Below are positions 37,175-46,447 of a stretch of DNA of 64,000 bases, piece by piece. The notes under the pieces are model-generated. The model was not told the origin of the DNA and did not search any database. It saw only the letters and a list, made by a program, of their open reading frames with translations. The translations under genes were made by a program, and so were the position numbers. Within the stretch, counting starts at the first letter, position 1; the number at the start of each line of letters is the position of its first letter. The stretch covers positions 434,001 to 498,000 of the forward strand of contig NC_047501.1 of assembly GCF_002079055.1 (NCBI RefSeq), written 5' to 3'. The DNA comes from Saccharomyces paradoxus (Eukaryota; Ascomycota; Saccharomycetes; Saccharomycetales; Saccharomycetaceae).

Positions 37175-38227
37175 ATGAATTGGCTGTTTCTGGTCTCGCT
37201 AATCTTCTTCTGCGGCGTGTCAACACATCCTGCCCTGGCAATGTCCAGTAACAAACTACTAAAGCTGGCAAATAAATCTCCCAAGAGAATTATACCTCTG
37301 AAGGACTCAAGTTTCGAAAACATCTTAGCGCCCCCTCACGAAAATGCCTATATAGTCGCTCTGTTTACCGCCACAGCGCCCGAAATTGGTTGTTCTTTGT
37401 GTCTCGAACTGGAGTCCGAATACGACACCATAGTGGCCTCCTGGTTTGACGATCATCCAGACGCGAAATCGTCCCATACCAATACATCTATCTTCTTCAC
37501 AAAGGTCAATTTGGAGGATCCCTCCAAGACCATTCCAAAAGCATTCCAATTTTTCCAACTCAATAATGTTCCTAGATTGTTCATCTTCAAACCTAACTCT
37601 CCCTCTATTCTGGACCATAGCATCATTAATATTTCCACTGACACTGGCCCAGAAAGAATGAAGCAAATCATACAAGCCATCAAACAGTTCTCGCAAGTAA
37701 ACGACTTCTCTTTGCACTTACCTATGGATTGGACCCCCATTATTACCTCCACAATAATCACTTTCATCACTGTTTTACTCTTCAAAAAGCAGTCCAAGCT
37801 CATGTTCTCCATTATATCTTCTAGAATTGTCTGGGCAACCTTGTCGACTTTCTTCATCATCTGCATGATCAGTGCCTACATGTTCAACCAAATCAGGAAT
37901 ACCCAATTGGCAGGCGTTGGTCCCAAGGGCGAGGTTATGTATTTCTTGCCCAATGAATTCCAACATCAATTCGCCATTGAGACTCAAGTCATGGTTCTTA
38001 TTTACGGAACCCTGGCCGCGTTGGTGGTCGTATTGGTCAAGGGTATACCATTCTTGCGCTCTCATTTGTATCCAGACACCAAGAAATCGTACTTCATCGA
38101 TGCCGTTTTGGCCTCTTTTTGCGCCTTGTTCATTTACGTCTTCTTTGCTGCTTTGACCACCGTGTTTTCAATCAAGAGTCCCGCCTATCCTTTCCCTTTA
38201 CTAAGACTCTCGGCGCCGTTTAAATAA
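37175..38227 (+). CDS. OST3: Ost3, oxidoreductase subunit of oligosaccharyltransferase
   Basis: The protein has 350 residues, as in S. cerevisiae. A cleavable signal peptide at residues 1-22 (MNWLFLVSLIFFCGVSTHPALA) is followed by a luminal thioredoxin-like domain with active-site CSLC at 73-76. Four membrane helices occupy the C-terminal half (about 185-345). Ost3 (or its alternative Ost6) holds substrate cysteines by transient disulfides and docks the oligosaccharyltransferase to the translocon, so that N-glycosylation precedes folding. The ATG at 37175 is chosen because it begins the signal peptide; the frame is open 50 codons further upstream. Confidence 0.97.
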   Translation: MNWLFLVSLIFFCGVSTHPALAMSSNKLLKLANKSPKRIIPLKDSSFENILAPPHENAYIVALFTATAPEIGCSLCLELESEYDTIVASWFDDHPDAKSSHTNTSIFFTKVNLEDPSKTIPKAFQFFQLNNVPRLFIFKPNSPSILDHSIINISTDTGPERMKQIIQAIKQFSQVNDFSLHLPMDWTPIITSTIITFITVLLFKKQSKLMFSIISSRIVWATLSTFFIICMISAYMFNQIRNTQLAGVGPKGEVMYFLPNEFQHQFAIETQVMVLIYGTLAALVVVLVKGIPFLRSHLYPDTKKSYFIDAVLASFCALFIYVFFAALTTVFSIKSPAYPFPLLRLSAPFK

Positions 38228-38366
38228 GTCAGTTGTTTTTTTGTTACCGCTATAACAGAGAAATAGAAAAATATACTAGATAAAGATTTTTTTTTTTCAA
38301 AATTATAAATTAAAATAAAACGAAATTACATTTTACACCCAGGTACATCTTGCCTTCTCTTCCTTG

Positions 38367-41300
38367 CTAAAACTTCGTTTCTTCTTCACCCGTCTCGTGG
38401 TTCTTCTTATGGTTTGTGAGGCTGCCCAGTCCACCGAACACCCCTTTCTTGATCTTGCCAATGGCACCAACACCGCCGCCTATCACAGTCGTACCAGCTT
38501 TCAAACCAGTGCCCAGGCCCTTAGATGCTATATCTCCGACCTTCTTTTCTCTTTTACTCACGCTGATAGTGTACCTTGGCTTGAAGCTGAATGCTAAATG
38601 CAACATGCCACCATCTTGACCGGCGTTCTCTAATCCTTCTACTGGTACATCTAATTCGGTAGTACCCTCGACCTTCACTTTCTTCAATGGGATTTCTGCT
38701 GTACCGATTGTATCGTCCGCAGAAGTGGAATCCCAGTCCATGACTTTAATTCTTAGTACGTCATTTAAGCGGTTATTAATTTGAATGGTTCCTTCATCAT
38801 TCCACTTAGGATTTAAGGTTTTTTTGACAACCTTCGTCTTGTAGGCACAACCTTCCTCATTATTGATGTAAAACTTCAAATACGGATCGGAATAACCATT
38901 CAAATCAGATGCTACCAAGTTTTCTGCACTCCTGGACATAATCGTCAAATCACCAGAATTTGTGATTAGGTCATTCTCTGGCAACTTTTTAGTTTCGATA
39001 GGGAACCACGATATTTGGAGCATTAGTTTAGCACTGCCTTCACCTGAAAGATGCAATATTGATGGCTTATAATAACAGTTCTTAACTAATTCCAGTGTAG
39101 ATAGTTCTACCTGACAAATGCATTTCTCCACTCTGTTAAAGTTTTTATTTTTAGCAACTCTGAAAGTGGTGATGGATTTGTCCAATTCTTTTATGATCAC
39201 GTCACCTGACCACCCATTCTTAACAATTCTGGATGGAATACGTGGACTAACAAATCTTGGATGACCATTGTCGTCGAAAAACGCTTGAACATATAGCCCA
39301 GAGTCGGGCAATTCCCCATTAAGGACAGTTACTGCAAGAACACCTTGATTGTATTGCAATAATTCTGGTAAGTCCAATTTCTGTCTATTACTATACATGT
39401 CTTCTAATTCTTTGACCTCGTTCCATTCTTGGTCAAATTTGGCTTTGTCTTCTTTAGAGATCTTTTTCTCATCAATGGCTGACTTACGCAATTCCAATGC
39501 TTCCTTCTTTTTGTTAACTTTATCTAAATCTTGGATTTCTTCCAATGTTAAAACAGGTAAAGCGGGATAGAAAGAGGTATAGTATGTAATGGTGCCCTTA
39601 GGTCTTTTCTTAGGCATCACCAGACGGCCAACTTTTGCTTTTTCATCAACGGTTTCCTCATATTTATCATTCTCATCCTTCTTGAATAAATCTTGAACGT
39701 TAACATTGAATGCACCAACTGAACGATCTTTATTGACGGTTTCCACATCCATACATTGGAGCGTAATTCTTTGGTTTGGTGAGGTAACTGCAACGTAAAT
39801 AACTTGATTCCAAACGGGATTCAATGTTTGACTCTTGAAATCAGTTCTACCTTTCGATAAACCGTTAACCAAGACTTTACAATATGGATCAATGGTACCG
39901 AACTTTTCCAAATTTCTCAAATCGGTTGCCTTCTCGATGAACACTCTGATGGCGCCAATTGGTGGTGTGTAAGCAACGGAGTTGGAGCCAATCTCCAGTC
40001 TGACAGGTCTCCAATAAGTGCTAACTTTAATATCACCCTTCTGGTTTTTTAATGGAATCAATTTTTTGTCCACTTGGCTTCTATCGATTAAATCATTCAA
40101 GGTTTGAATGGTAGATCCAATTTCTTCACCTTTGCTATCTTTGACTACGAACTTATATCTCGTTTTGCGGCGATCTGCAATAACTGCTTCATAGTCCGAA
40201 TTCCATTTCAAAGTGCCAGTGTCAGTTGCCTTACCAGTAGTTAACACTAATTTAGCATTCAAATAAACTTCAACATAGGCAGTAATCTTCTTTTCTTCTT
40301 CAGCAAAACGAGAACCTTCTTCAACTACAACTTTAGCAATACCAGTATTCAAATCAGGTAGCTCCTCCACAGATCCATCCGGCAATTTTTTCTCTTCCAA
40401 GGTTGGGAAGAATCTTAAATCAAAAGTCAAATCACCAACCGGTTTAGAATTTCTTAAAAACTGAGCCTTTAGGTTCCTTTGTGTGGGTTTATCGTGTAAA
40501 AGATCCAAGTTATACTGGATTCTGCCCAGAACTTTATCCTTCAATTTCGCACGCTTATCATAAACACTAATGGTCAAGGGATCAGTGAATGAGTTTAACA
40601 AGACGTACAAAGTTTCATCCCAAACAGGATTCAAAGTGTCTCTTACTGTTCTGGTCTTGGCAATAGATACGTCGTTAAATTCGAAAGACAAGTAAGGATC
40701 GATTGATTCGTTCAATATTGAGGACGTACGTTTCAACCCCTTTGCATTTTTGACGGTTATTTCTAAGATACCGATAGACAAGTTGGAACCAGATAGGAGC
40801 TGAGGAATGTTCAATTGTAAAGAGAATGGAGGCAGCAAGATTGGACCCATATATTTCTTGGCCATCTTCTGTATTAATGTCATTAGACCTGGGATAGCTA
40901 AAATTTCCCAATTGAAGATGGAACGGCCAAACAAGGAAGCAACAAAATCAAAATCTGGCACCTTCAGCAGTTGGATGTTAACGGTTTCGACATGAGGGAA
41001 GGGGGTCATTAATTTGAATTTAACTCTAGCATGAGCCTTGAAAGCGATATCTGACACGGAAACAGGGATGGTGATACCAAAAATTTTAGCCTTAACAACA
41101 GCTAGTTCATTAACGTAATTTCTAACCTGTTTGGCACTCATATCGCATAAATCGTGAGGGGTAAAAGAGATACCCCAGTCCATCACAACAACATCAGATG
41201 CAGTGTTTTGGAAAGTCTTCACCAAATCGACCCTTGGGGGTTTAACACCTAACGTCAGCTCATCAATCCATAGTTGCGTAATGAATTGAGGGATAGCCTC

Positions 41301-41927
41301 ATTGGTAGCCATCTGTTCATTAGCTTGCTGGACAATTAATTGACTTACGGAAGGCTCTAAAATGGGCCAATACTTATCCAAAAATGTATTCAGCCACTCT
41401 AAGGACTCATAGTCGTTCTCCACCTTTTGCACTGTGAATTCTTTTTGGACCAATTCTCTTATGGAGCCTCTGTATTTTTTGGCAGATGTTCTATACAACA
41501 ATGATGTGATAACAATAACAAAAAATGCCGAACCCATTGAAAACTTATAATGACCGAGTGCAAATGATATTACGCCTCCGACAAAAAAAATTGCTACCGA
41601 ATGATACCAGTCACCGTAGAGGCTGTCTGGTATGATGTTATTTAAGAGGGTTTCCCTACTCATATCCATCAATTCATCATCTAGGGTTAATTCGTCTTTG
41701 TCTTCCCAGCCACCAATCTGTTTCCAACCTACGTAAGAGGCCTCATGGATACTTCTCTTGAAACTTTCATCACTAGCATGTGCTGCCTTCTCAGATGACA
41801 CGCTTTTACTAGCTGCAGCTTCCTCTTTCGTCTTTGGAGGTTCTAACTTATCTATCCCATTAATGTTAGCTACTTGCGCCGTTTCAGGCTTCTTTGGTGC
41901 TGTTGCCCCAGTATCTTCTTTGGCCAT
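38367..41927 (-). CDS. TCB1: Tcb1, tricalbin (ER-plasma membrane tether with SMP and C2 domains)
   Basis: The protein has 1,186 residues, the same as S. cerevisiae Tcb1. A hairpin-forming hydrophobic segment at about 105-145 anchors it in the cortical ER. The lipid-transfer SMP domain follows at about 170-375 (ESLEWLNTFLDKYWPILEPS to the C-terminal IPQLL). Several C2 domains come next, recognisable by LGVKP..NPVWDETLYVLL, TDPYCKVLVNG..LNPVWNQ and DLNGYSDPYLKFY..TLNPKWND. Tricalbins are extended-synaptotagmin homologues acting at ER-plasma membrane contact sites; TCB2 is the duplicate. The start ATG at 41927 matches S. cerevisiae; the frame extends 12 codons upstream. Confidence 0.98.
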   Translation of the reverse strand: MAKEDTGATAPKKPETAQVANINGIDKLEPPKTKEEAAASKSVSSEKAAHASDESFKRSIHEASYVGWKQIGGWEDKDELTLDDELMDMSRETLLNNIIPDSLYGDWYHSVAIFFVGGVISFALGHYKFSMGSAFFVIVITSLLYRTSAKKYRGSIRELVQKEFTVQKVENDYESLEWLNTFLDKYWPILEPSVSQLIVQQANEQMATNEAIPQFITQLWIDELTLGVKPPRVDLVKTFQNTASDVVVMDWGISFTPHDLCDMSAKQVRNYVNELAVVKAKIFGITIPVSVSDIAFKAHARVKFKLMTPFPHVETVNIQLLKVPDFDFVASLFGRSIFNWEILAIPGLMTLIQKMAKKYMGPILLPPFSLQLNIPQLLSGSNLSIGILEITVKNAKGLKRTSSILNESIDPYLSFEFNDVSIAKTRTVRDTLNPVWDETLYVLLNSFTDPLTISVYDKRAKLKDKVLGRIQYNLDLLHDKPTQRNLKAQFLRNSKPVGDLTFDLRFFPTLEEKKLPDGSVEELPDLNTGIAKVVVEEGSRFAEEEKKITAYVEVYLNAKLVLTTGKATDTGTLKWNSDYEAVIADRRKTRYKFVVKDSKGEEIGSTIQTLNDLIDRSQVDKKLIPLKNQKGDIKVSTYWRPVRLEIGSNSVAYTPPIGAIRVFIEKATDLRNLEKFGTIDPYCKVLVNGLSKGRTDFKSQTLNPVWNQVIYVAVTSPNQRITLQCMDVETVNKDRSVGAFNVNVQDLFKKDENDKYEETVDEKAKVGRLVMPKKRPKGTITYYTSFYPALPVLTLEEIQDLDKVNKKKEALELRKSAIDEKKISKEDKAKFDQEWNEVKELEDMYSNRQKLDLPELLQYNQGVLAVTVLNGELPDSGLYVQAFFDDNGHPRFVSPRIPSRIVKNGWSGDVIIKELDKSITTFRVAKNKNFNRVEKCICQVELSTLELVKNCYYKPSILHLSGEGSAKLMLQISWFPIETKKLPENDLITNSGDLTIMSRSAENLVASDLNGYSDPYLKFYINNEEGCAYKTKVVKKTLNPKWNDEGTIQINNRLNDVLRIKVMDWDSTSADDTIGTAEIPLKKVKVEGTTELDVPVEGLENAGQDGGMLHLAFSFKPRYTISVSKREKKVGDIASKGLGTGLKAGTTVIGGGVGAIGKIKKGVFGGLGSLTNHKKNHETGEEETKF

Positions 41928-41962
41928 ATTGTACCACGCAATTGAACTTTTCAGAAAGTGCA

Positions 41963-42157
41963 CTAGATATTCTTTTTTACCTTAGCCGTTATTCTTCGAT
42001 TCTCTTGCCTATATCTTTGCGAAGAAAAAGCTAAGACAATCCTATACAAGTCAATTACGAGCCAGTAAGTCCAATTTGGAGTAGACAATACTATTAGTAA
42101 TAATATTAACGGCCAGTCATACTTTTCAATTGCAGCAACATCCCTGTCCCTTAGCAT
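41963..42157 (-). CDS. Possible small membrane protein, 64 codons, just upstream of TCB1
   Basis: A 64-residue frame starts at an ATG at 42157 and ends 35 bp before the TCB1 start, in another reading frame. Its translation has a charged N-terminus (MLRDRDVAAIEKYDW), one strongly hydrophobic segment (PLILLLIVLSTPNWTYWLVI) and a basic tail (QRYRQENRRITAKVKKNI). That is the layout of a small single-pass membrane protein. I know of no annotated gene here in S. cerevisiae. It may be a translated upstream ORF in a long TCB1 leader, a gene of its own, or chance. Confidence 0.3.
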   Translation of the reverse strand: MLRDRDVAAIEKYDWPLILLLIVLSTPNWTYWLVIDLYRIVLAFSSQRYRQENRRITAKVKKNI

Positions 42158-42212
42158 TTTGAGGGGCCTTTTGTTATAATTTTTCACGCAGCAATCCGTC
42201 GCCTAAGTAATT

Positions 42213-42226
42213 GTCACTTCTAACGT
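42213..42226 (+). promoter_or_regulatory. Abf1 site upstream of TCB1
   Basis: GTCACTTCTAACGT matches the Abf1 consensus RTCAYTNNNNACGW at every fixed position. It lies about 290 bp before the TCB1 ATG and at or near the left edge of the old delta LTR. Confidence 0.5.
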
Positions 42227-42239
42227 AAAGTATTTCCTG

Positions 42240-42530
42240 ATTAAGTCCGCTATTTCAGAATGAGAACGAGTATATTGCTACCAAGGCACAGTTATACGTG
42301 TTGATCTTAATGGGCTGAACGAAAAGATTAATAACGTAATAGGATAATGTGTTAATGACATATGATGTATGTAAAGGCAAAATCTTTTCGATATTACTCA
42401 AAAATTGCTAGTCCCATTATGCGCATTGAGAAAAGCATGAAGAGGTTCTGGTATACGACATATACCTAACACTTCTGCCTTTTCGGAAAAAGGTTCTTAA
42501 AATTACGAGTGAATTCTAGCATCTTTGACC
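42240..42530 (+). mobile_element. Old, degenerate delta LTR (Ty1/Ty2 type) near tRNA-Asn
   Basis: By-eye matches to the delta LTR in the correct order are GAGTATATTG, GCTGAACGAAAAGATTAATAAC followed by GTAATAGGATAAT, ACTCAAAAATTGC, and GAAGAGGTTCTGGTATAC with ACATATACCTAA to GCCTTTT. Both ends are eroded, so the limits are approximate to about 25 bp, and no target duplication is recognisable. No Ty coding sequence is attached. It sits about 230 bp upstream of the tRNA-Asn gene in the same orientation. It is much more diverged than the delta near tRNA-Pro and is probably an ancient solo LTR. Confidence 0.72.
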
Positions 42531-42756
42531 ATTCATGTCGTTCGTTTCTGCAAGGCAGCTTCAATCAATTTCAAAGATTTCAATTGTTGGATTTTTATAG
42601 CTCTTCATCATTTTTGTCTCTCCACCTTTTGCTCTCTTCGGTCCTTCAATGTCTTTAACTCTTACTACATGAACATCTGTTTGATAGTAGCTTAGTTACG
42701 TTTAGTCATTTTTAACAATAGGTTTATTATCGAGCTCAAAAAAAACAACAAAATCA

Positions 42757-42830
42757 GACTCCATGGCCAAGTTGGTTAAGGCGTGCGACTGTTAATCGCA
42801 AGATCGTGAGTTCAACCCTCACTGGGGTCG
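42757..42830 (+). tRNA. tN(GUU): tRNA-Asn (anticodon GUU)
   Basis: A 74-nt intronless tRNA. The acceptor stem GACTCCA pairs with TGGGGTC and the discriminator is G. The D arm is GCC-AAGTTGGTTAA-GGC and the anticodon arm TGCGA-CTGTTAA-TCGCA has anticodon GTT. The T arm is GTGAG-TTCAACC-CTCAC. A-box TGGCCAAGTTGG and B-box AGTTCAACCCT are in place. T runs begin directly downstream (TTTATTTTTAACTTTTTT). It corresponds to tN(GUU)O1 upstream of YVC1. Confidence 0.98.
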
Positions 42831-43018
42831 TTTATTTTTAACTTTTTTCCCACATTGCTGCATCGGAGTTATCCCGCAAGAGCTGAAAAGGTGTGGTAAA
42901 TATAGCCAGTCATCCTTCGAGATGTAGAACCTATTCAATACGATTGGTATTCCGTGGTGGCATGGCAAGCAGATAGAAGCTGATTATAGAAAATAATATT
43001 AACACAACCAGGTACGTT

Positions 43019-45046
43019 ATGGTGTCACCCAGCGGCGATTTGCACTTGCCAATTTCTAACGAACAGTGCATGCCGGAAAATAATGGATCTCTTGGGTTTG
43101 AAGCTCCAACCCCGAGACAGGTTCTGAGAGTTACGTTAAACCTGAAATATTTAATTGATAAGGTCGTTCCTATTGTTTATGATCCTACTGATATTGTTTG
43201 CGACCATTCTGAGATTTTGTCACCAAAAGTCGTAAAGCTGGCTTATGAAGCATGTGGTGGGAACCCTAAAGACAGAATCAACAAAAGGAAATATCAATCG
43301 GTCATTATTTTTTCGCTTCTTAAAGTTTGTGAATGGTATTCTATATTGGCCACTATGGAAGTGCACAATGCGAAGCTTTACGAAACCAGAAATTTAGCCT
43401 CACAGCAGCTATGTAAATTGTTAATTGAGAGAGAGGAAACAAGAGATCTGCAGTTTCTTTTCATGCAATTACTGTTGCGTCGCTACGTTATCAATGAAAA
43501 CGACGAAGATCAAGAACCATTGAATGCCTTGGAGCTCGCCACAGATATGCACTGCACTACAGTGATAGGGTCGAGCGGATTTCAGCGCTGTTTAAAATGG
43601 ATATGGAGAGGATGGATAGTCCAAAATGGCTTGGATCCCACGACTTTTATTAAGGACGATTCACTGGCGGAAGTCTCCTTGATTTCGCATTTTAATCCTG
43701 TAAGACTAAAGGCGCCCATATATCAAAATTATTTACAGATGATCTTTTCATTCTTGTTTCTAGGGCTTTATACTTTGGTGGTTAATGGCAAGGACTCTGA
43801 GAGAGTTCAATCTTTTGATTTGTTGGAAAGCATATTTTATGTTTTCAATACAGGTTTCATATTGGATGAGCTCACTAAGCTTTATTATATCGGTTATGCA
43901 CACCTATCGTTTTGGAATTTATTTAATGATACCACATATTTGATAATCACATTGGCTATGGGGTTCCGTGCAATGAGTGTAACTCCTCTTAATGCAAAAT
44001 ACTCTTCAGAAGATTGGGATAAAATATCATATAGGGTTCTATCGTGCGCGGCACCGTTTGTGTGGTCTAGACTGTTGCTGTACCTCGAATCACAAAGGTT
44101 TATTGGGATTATGTTGGTTATCCTAAAACATATGATGAAAGAATCCATTGTATTTTTCTTCCTTCTATTCTTAATAATGATTGGATTCACTCAGGGTTTC
44201 TTAGGTTTGGATTCTGCCGATGGTAAAAGGGATATCACGGGCCCTATCTTGGGTAATTTAACAATCACCGTTTTGGGGCTCGGTAGTTTTGATGTTTTTG
44301 AAGAATTCGCCCCCCCCTATGCGGCAATATTGTATTATGGATACTATTTTATTGTTTCAGTCATTCTTTTGAATATATTGATTGCATTGTATTCGACTGC
44401 GTACCAAAAAGTTATTGACAACGCAGATGATGAGTACATGGCTTTAATGTCACAAAAGACTTTGAGATACATTAGAGCACCTGATGAAGATGTCTATGTT
44501 TCTCCATTGAACTTGATTGAAGTGATCATGACACCTATTTTTCGTATTCTTCCCCCGAAGCGTGCTAAGGACTTGAGCTATACAGTAATGACAATAGTGT
44601 ACAGCCCATTCTTGTTGCTCATTTCTGTTAAAGAAACTCGTGAGGCTAGAAGGATAAAATATAACAGAATGAAAAGGTTGAATGATGATGCCAATGAATA
44701 TGATACACCATGGGATTTAACAGATGGCTATTTGGATGATGATGATGGTTTATTTTCTGATAACCAAAATTCTGGTATGAGAGCCACCCAATTAAAGAAT
44801 TCACGTTCGCTAAAATTGCAAAGAACAGCGGAGCAAGAAGATGTCCATTTCAAAGTCCCAAAGAAGTGGTACAAAAAAGTTAAAAAATGCAGTCCCTCCT
44901 TCGAGCAGTATGATAACGACAGCACTGAGGATGATGTCGATGAAGATAAAGATGAAGTCAAAGAGCTCACTGAAAAAGTGGAAAACTTGACAGCTGTAGT
45001 AACCGATCTACTGGAAAAATTAGATATAAAGGATAAGAAAGAGTAA
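43019..45046 (+). CDS. YVC1: Yvc1, vacuolar TRP-type calcium channel
   Basis: The protein has 675 residues, as in S. cerevisiae. A cytosolic N-terminal helical domain spans about 230 residues. Six membrane helices lie between about 240 and 460, with the pore loop near LGNLTITVLGLGSFDVFEEFAPPYAA and the last helix YFIVSVILLNILIALYSTAYQ. A cytosolic C-terminus follows with an acidic cluster (YLDDDDGLF, STEDDVDEDKDEVKE). Yvc1 releases vacuolar calcium on hyperosmotic shock and is gated by stretch, calcium and PI(3,5)P2. The start is the first ATG after tRNA-Asn. It is convergent with VPS21. Confidence 0.98.
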   Translation: MVSPSGDLHLPISNEQCMPENNGSLGFEAPTPRQVLRVTLNLKYLIDKVVPIVYDPTDIVCDHSEILSPKVVKLAYEACGGNPKDRINKRKYQSVIIFSLLKVCEWYSILATMEVHNAKLYETRNLASQQLCKLLIEREETRDLQFLFMQLLLRRYVINENDEDQEPLNALELATDMHCTTVIGSSGFQRCLKWIWRGWIVQNGLDPTTFIKDDSLAEVSLISHFNPVRLKAPIYQNYLQMIFSFLFLGLYTLVVNGKDSERVQSFDLLESIFYVFNTGFILDELTKLYYIGYAHLSFWNLFNDTTYLIITLAMGFRAMSVTPLNAKYSSEDWDKISYRVLSCAAPFVWSRLLLYLESQRFIGIMLVILKHMMKESIVFFFLLFLIMIGFTQGFLGLDSADGKRDITGPILGNLTITVLGLGSFDVFEEFAPPYAAILYYGYYFIVSVILLNILIALYSTAYQKVIDNADDEYMALMSQKTLRYIRAPDEDVYVSPLNLIEVIMTPIFRILPPKRAKDLSYTVMTIVYSPFLLLISVKETREARRIKYNRMKRLNDDANEYDTPWDLTDGYLDDDDGLFSDNQNSGMRATQLKNSRSLKLQRTAEQEDVHFKVPKKWYKKVKKCSPSFEQYDNDSTEDDVDEDKDEVKELTEKVENLTAVVTDLLEKLDIKDKKE

Positions 45047-45509
45047 AAGACATGTGCTCAAATACTGCCCAGGTAATTTCCCAGAAATTCACTTATTGCT
45101 CTTCATAACAGCTTTGTAAATTCAATTTTTGTTTTAATTTATAATTATTTACTATATTAATTATTTCATCTCACAGTCTTCGGATGGCAAAAAGTTTATG
45201 TTTCACTTTACATGGAAACAATAGTTTAACAAACAATAATATGTAAGAATCACTCAAAGACATATAATTCAAAGTACAGAGAACCATTGAAAAGGACTGG
45301 CGTTTTGAAAAATACTATAATGCTTTGATGCAGTTAAAAATTTACAAACTAAAGGAAGAAAAAGAAAAAAAATGATTACGGTAAAAACGAAAACTCCCTC
45401 TCTCTTCTAGGTACGATAAACTATACTTTCATCTTTTTTCCCATTTTAAAGATCTATTTATCTCAATTTGCCCCAGACTTTTTTTTTATATATATTTATT
45501 TCCCACTCT
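45047..45509. other. YVC1-VPS21 convergent 3' region
   Basis: This 463-bp convergent region is AT-rich, with A tracts near 45360 and T tracts near 45480. I see no gene, tRNA or LTR match. Confidence 0.6.
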
Positions 45510-46142
45510 CTAACAACTGCAAGCACTGTTTGCTCCGGTCCCATTATTAGCGGCATTCAAATCCACTCTTTGATTGTTCGACTCATGTTCATCATTAGCG
45601 TTATTTTGTTCTTCGGCTCTCTTCAGTGGTATCTTTTCACCGATTCCCAAGAATACATCGTTAACGTTTTCTCCTGTCTTTGCACTCGTTTCAAAGAACA
45701 ACAAGCCCTTTTCTTCCGCTAGCTTTTCACCTTCCTCCCTTGCAACTTTTCTTTCTCCACCTTCTTGCAGCATATCGATCTTATTACCAACTAACGCAAT
45801 AATGATATCCTTTGATGCTTGTTCATGTAGTTCCTTAACCCAGTGGCGAGCTTTAATAAAAGATTGTGGTTTTGTCACGTCGTATACTACAAGAGCTGCT
45901 TGTGCGTTTCTATAGTACATAGGTGCTAAAGATGCAAATCTCTCTTGTCCAGCAGTGTCCCATATTTCAAACTTAACAGTATGCTCATTTATAGTAACTC
46001 TTTGAGTGAGGAATGCCGCACCAATAGTAGGTTCCTTATTTTCGGCGAAATCATTAGATACAAATCTTAGGACTATTGACGATTTACCAACTGCTGCCTC
46101 ACCCAACAGTACCAGCTTTATGGAAGTTACCGAAGTGTTCAT
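45510..46142 (-). CDS. VPS21: Vps21, endosomal Rab5-family GTPase
   Basis: The protein has 210 residues, as in S. cerevisiae. Rab motifs in order are P-loop GEAAVGKSS at 14-22, effector region [29 protein letters not shown] and ETSAKTG. The C-terminal digeranylgeranylation motif is CSC. Vps21 directs vacuolar protein sorting through early endosomes, recruiting CORVET; YPT53 is its duplicate. The start is the only ATG at the family N-terminus. PTC5 lies 305 bp upstream on the same strand. Confidence 0.98.
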   Translation of the reverse strand: MNTSVTSIKLVLLGEAAVGKSSIVLRFVSNDFAENKEPTIGAAFLTQRVTINEHTVKFEIWDTAGQERFASLAPMYYRNAQAALVVYDVTKPQSFIKARHWVKELHEQASKDIIIALVGNKIDMLQEGGERKVAREEGEKLAEEKGLLFFETSAKTGENVNDVFLGIGEKIPLKRAEEQNNANDEHESNNQRVDLNAANNGTGANSACSC

Positions 46143-46447
46143 TTTTATTAGTGTAGACTGAACGTTTGTTTTTTTATAGCTAAGTGAAGTCCAGACGACC
46201 TTACTTTTTATTTTTAAAATCGTTGCTGCTTTTATAAGGTTTTCCTAAGATAAGCTGCTCGTATTTTCACTTCACCTTTCTTTCTTTGTCTTTTCGGGGA
46301 TATTGTTTTAGCAAAAGCCCCATAATGCAAACCGAGAAAACCAAAAAAATCACGTATGAGATGACAAGAAACTAGATAATCAGCAGACTAATATCTATAA
46401 AATGAATCCTCTGGTATATATACCTACCTCAATATATTTTTATATCG
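46143..46447. promoter_or_regulatory. VPS21 promoter / PTC5 3' region
   Basis: This 305-bp tandem intergenic region contains ACGTATGAGATGAC at 46352-46365, a near match (one mismatch) to the inverted Abf1 consensus, 210 bp before the VPS21 start. No other site or gene is seen. Confidence 0.45.

Larger units (their letters stand above)
41928..42756. other. TCB1 upstream to tRNA-Asn intergenic region
   Basis: These 829 bp contain, from left to right, a 64-codon hydrophobic small frame on the minus strand, an Abf1-type site and an old delta LTR, each listed separately. The AT-rich 5' flank of the tRNA-Asn gene follows. Nothing else is supported. Confidence 0.6.

Noticed and set aside
45574-45915. 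113-codon frame antisense to VPS21
   Set aside because: A shadow of a conserved Rab gene; Ser/Phe-rich composition is the usual antisense pattern.
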